Origin: UBA1822 sp963634795
Lineage (GTDB): Bacteria > Bacillota > Negativicutes > Veillonellales > Dialisteraceae
DNA length: 13,418 bases
NCBI GenBank assembly: GCA_963634795.1
Contig: CAVHDO010000035.1
Coordinates: forward strand, 1-13,418
Direction of reading: 5' to 3'
The notes beneath the pieces are model-generated. The model saw only the letters and a program-made list of their open reading frames with translations, did not search any database and was not told the origin of the DNA. Shown here piece by piece: positions 11,957 through 13,418 of this stretch (position 1 is its first letter; each line of letters begins with the position of its first letter). The translations under genes were made by a program, and so were the position numbers.

Positions 11957-12925
11957 TCCGAAGAAACGGTGCAGACGATGGTCGTGGAGAATTTTCGCGA
12001 AGCGACGCAGGTGATGGAGAATGAATGCGCTTATTTGAAACTGATTGGCGCGCATTATCATTGCCGGGTCGCCGGGCGCGGAAATTTGATTCGCATTGAG
12101 GGAGAGCCGGAGGCAGTTTCGGCGGCGACGCGCGTCACGGAGGAGCTTTTGCGGATGGCGCGGGATCGGATTCCGCTGTCGTCGCAGCACGTGCGGCAGG
12201 TGCTCCGCCTTTTCGACGAAGGAAAGGAGAGCGTGCTGGCCGATTTGGAAGCGGACACGGTTAATGTGACGAAGAACGGGAAACCGATTCATCCGCGGAC
12301 GCTCGGGCAGAAACGATACATCGACGCGATTCGCTCGCATTCCATCACGTTCGGAATCGGACCGGCGGGGACGGGGAAAACGTTTCTGGCCGTGGCGCTG
12401 GCGGCGTTTTATCTCAAGAACCACGATGTGGAGCGGATCATTTTGGTGCGACCGGCGGTGGAAGCGGGGGAGAAGCTGGGCTTTCTGCCGGGCGATTTGC
12501 AGGAAAAAGTGAATCCGTATCTGCGGCCGCTCTTCGACGGACTCTTGGCGATGTTCGGCCCGGAAGAATTTTTGCATCTGCAGCAAAAAGCGGCCATCGA
12601 AGTGGCGCCGCTCGCGTATATGCGCGGCAGGACGCTGGAAAAATCCTTCGTTATTTTGGACGAGGCGCAAAACACGACGACCGAGCAAATCAAAATGTTC
12701 TTGACGCGGCTCGGATTTCGTTCGAAAATGGTGGTGAACGGAGACGTGACCCAAATCGATTTGCCGCCGCAGACCAAAAGCGGCCTCGTCGATGCCGTCC
12801 GCGTCCTAAGAAACGTCCCGGACATCGCGCAAGTCACGTTCACAGACGAAGACGTCGTGCGCCACGACTTGGTGGCAGCGATCATTCGGGCGTATGAGGA
12901 AGATAGGAAGAAAGTGAGCAGTTAG
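11954..12925 (+). CDS. phoH: PhoH-family ATPase, apparent ATT start codon
   Basis: PhoH (PhoL/YbeZ-type) is a cytoplasmic P-loop ATPase usually next to ybeY and linked to RNA metabolism. Counting from the GTG at 11969, Walker A is GPAGTGKT (131-138) and Walker B is VILDEAQN (228-235); LVRPAVEAGEKLGFLPGD (159-176) and VNGDVTQIDLP (256-266) are also typical. The start is unusual. A strong AGGAGGG (11941-11947) lies 6 bp before an in-frame ATT at 11954 and 21 bp before GTG 11969, and an in-frame TAG at 11933 rules out earlier starts. ATT gives an N-terminus beginning (M)SEETVQTMVV. If ATT is wrong, the start is GTG 11969 or ATG 11978. The last codons and the stop lie inside a heptamer array. Third codon bases move from mostly G to mostly C towards the 3' end. 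Confidence 0.93.
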   Translation: MSEETVQTMVVENFREATQVMENECAYLKLIGAHYHCRVAGRGNLIRIEGEPEAVSAATRVTEELLRMARDRIPLSSQHVRQVLRLFDEGKESVLADLEADTVNVTKNGKPIHPRTLGQKRYIDAIRSHSITFGIGPAGTGKTFLAVALAAFYLKNHDVERIILVRPAVEAGEKLGFLPGDLQEKVNPYLRPLFDGLLAMFGPEEFLHLQQKAAIEVAPLAYMRGRTLEKSFVILDEAQNTTTEQIKMFLTRLGFRSKMVVNGDVTQIDLPPQTKSGLVDAVRVLRNVPDIAQVTFTDEDVVRHDLVAAIIRAYEEDRKKVSS

Positions 12926-13025
12926 CAGTGAGTAGTGAGCAGTGCAGGTGGCGGCCTGCGGCCGCATTTTTATAAAAATCATCGCGCGAAGGAGCTTGGA
13001 GCGGCGAGCCGGGAGCCCGGAGCTT
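12913..13025. repeat. Heptamer arrays at the end of phoH (copy D)
   Basis: At 12913-12947 there are five units (AGTGAGC, AGTTAGC, AGTGAGT, AGTGAGC, AGTGCAG); the second supplies the phoH stop codon TAG (12923-12925). At 12991-13025 there are five units (GGAGCTT, GGAGCGG, CGAGCCG, GGAGCCC, GGAGCTT), the same family as at 4971-5005 and 6958-6985. Confidence 0.87.
12951..12972 (+). terminator. Terminator-like hairpin after phoH
   Basis: GCGGCC (12951-12956), loop TGC, GGCCGC (12960-12965), then ATTTTTAT. It lies 25 bp after the phoH stop codon in the right orientation. The same hairpin with a GGA/TCC loop occurs on the minus strand at 199-213 inside repeat copy A, so it is also a repeat module. 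Confidence 0.55.
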
Positions 13026-13027
13026 TT

Positions 13028-13285
13028 AAGCGGTGTCGCTTCGCGACATTTTCATAATACGCCTCCGGCGTTTTGGGGAAGTAGAGCAAAGTACAGAGTA
13101 CAAACTGTAGGGAAAAAGTAGAAACGATTCTGCTGAAAAACTTTTTTTCTCACATACGTTGACCATCACCCGCCCTTCGGGCACTGGCGACCGTCCACCG
13201 GAAGGTCGCCTCCTGAAGAGGGCTTGACTGGTGGCGGCTTCGCCGCATTGTTTTTATTAAAAAATCGTCGCCGTAAGGCGACACC
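13028..13285 (-). repeat. Inverted-repeat-bounded block, copy D (diverged)
   Basis: It starts with AAGCGGTGTCGC (13028-13039) followed by the TTCGCGACATTTT word, so it lies in the opposite orientation to copies A-C. The far end, GGCGACACC (13277-13285), has lost the CGCTT tip. The interior shares CCATCACCCG, a GCCC-TTC-GGGC hairpin, GAGGGCTTGA and GGTGGCGGC with the reverse complement of copy A, but has about 90 bp of unrelated AT-rich sequence between the CGCC-TCC-GGCG hairpin and CCATCACCC. The structured segment found in A-C is absent. With the arrays at 12913-13025 and 13291-13360 it fills the gap between phoH and the last gene. Confidence 0.55.
13234..13256 (+). terminator. Terminator-like hairpin in the phoH-ybeY gap
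   Basis: GCGGC (13234-13238), loop TTC, GCCGC (13242-13246), followed by ATTGTTTTTA. It could stop plus-strand transcription before the last gene, but it is part of the repeat block and may have no such role. Confidence 0.4.
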
Positions 13286-13290
13286 TGAAA

Positions 13291-13360
13291 CTGCTCATTG
13301 CTAACTACTAACTGCTAACTTTTGGGCTCCAAGCTCTCGGCTCCCAGCTCTCAGCTGTTT
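13291..13360. repeat. Ten consecutive heptamer units in two families
   Basis: In one unbroken 7-bp register: CTGCTCA, TTGCTAA, CTACTAA, CTGCTAA, CTTTTGG, GCTCCAA, GCTCTCG, GCTCCCA, GCTCTCA, GCTGTTT. The family changes midway from CTAA-ending to GCTC-starting units without loss of phase. The array ends 28 bp before the next start codon. Confidence 0.87.
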
Positions 13361-13388
13361 ATCACCGAAAGGTGCCAAGAGGAAACAA

Positions 13389-13418
13389 ATGGACATTACA
13401 ATCAATTACAGCGACATG
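13389..13418 (+). CDS. Start of a truncated gene, possibly ybeY
   Basis: Only ten codons are in the window (MDITINYSDM). The ATG follows AAGAGGAAAC, a plausible ribosome site. In most bacteria phoH is followed by the gene for the endoribonuclease YbeY, and a short hydrophobic beta-strand start such as ITINY fits that family. The identification rests on position, not on any motif. A gap of over 460 bp with terminator-like hairpins separates it from phoH, more than is usual for this pair. Confidence 0.4.
   Translation, partial: MDITINYSDM

Noticed and set aside
10928..12754. 608-codon minus-strand open frame opposite sdaAB, sdaAA and phoH
   Set aside because: It lies fully antisense to three well-identified genes, has an Arg/His-rich composition typical of reversed GC-rich coding sequence, and no family motif.

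Overview
The window looks like chromosomal DNA of a fairly GC-rich Firmicute, most likely a member of the Negativicutes. This is inferred from strong AGGAGG-type ribosome binding sites, the split sdaAB/sdaAA serine dehydratase, an orphan cbiZ and intergenic mosaic repeats; no taxonomic search was possible. Every gene present from end to end looks intact, and no transposase, tRNA, rRNA or CRISPR array was found.

Layout. (1) 1-667: a gene-free repeat region, then a strong promoter (523-551) overlapped by two arginine-repressor-like operators. (2) 668-4774: a compact plus-strand arginine cluster: M20 amidohydrolase, argF-like carbamoyltransferase, argC (short type 2 form), argB. (3) 4775-5536: a repeat region. 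(4) 5537-6703: argD. (5) 6704-7467: a second, collinear copy of that repeat region. (6) 7468-8752, minus strand: a PaaI-type hotdog thioesterase and cbiZ, fired from a promoter that overlaps a divergent plus-strand promoter. (7) 8887-11902, plus strand: an unrecognised membrane-anchored protein, then sdaAB and sdaAA. (8) 11954-12925: phoH, apparently starting at ATT. (9) 12926-13388: a fourth repeat region with terminator-like hairpins, then the first ten codons of a gene that by position may be ybeY.

How the genes work together. ArgB, ArgC and ArgD convert N-acetylglutamate to N-acetylornithine. The carbamoyltransferase carries the carbamoyl group onto ornithine or, possibly, onto an acylated ornithine: the aspartate that holds the free alpha-amino group of ornithine in E. 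coli OTC is glycine here, and the first gene of the operon is a deacylase-type enzyme. SdaAB and SdaAA form the iron-sulfur L-serine dehydratase (serine to pyruvate and ammonia).

The most unusual content is intergenic. Three of the four repeat regions share the same modules: heptanucleotide tandem arrays, a block bounded by 12-bp inverted repeats that sits flipped in one copy, and a roughly 280-nt segment. In its two complete copies that segment can fold into the same multi-helix structure, with several compensatory base changes. It may be an undescribed structured RNA or a structured mobile repeat.
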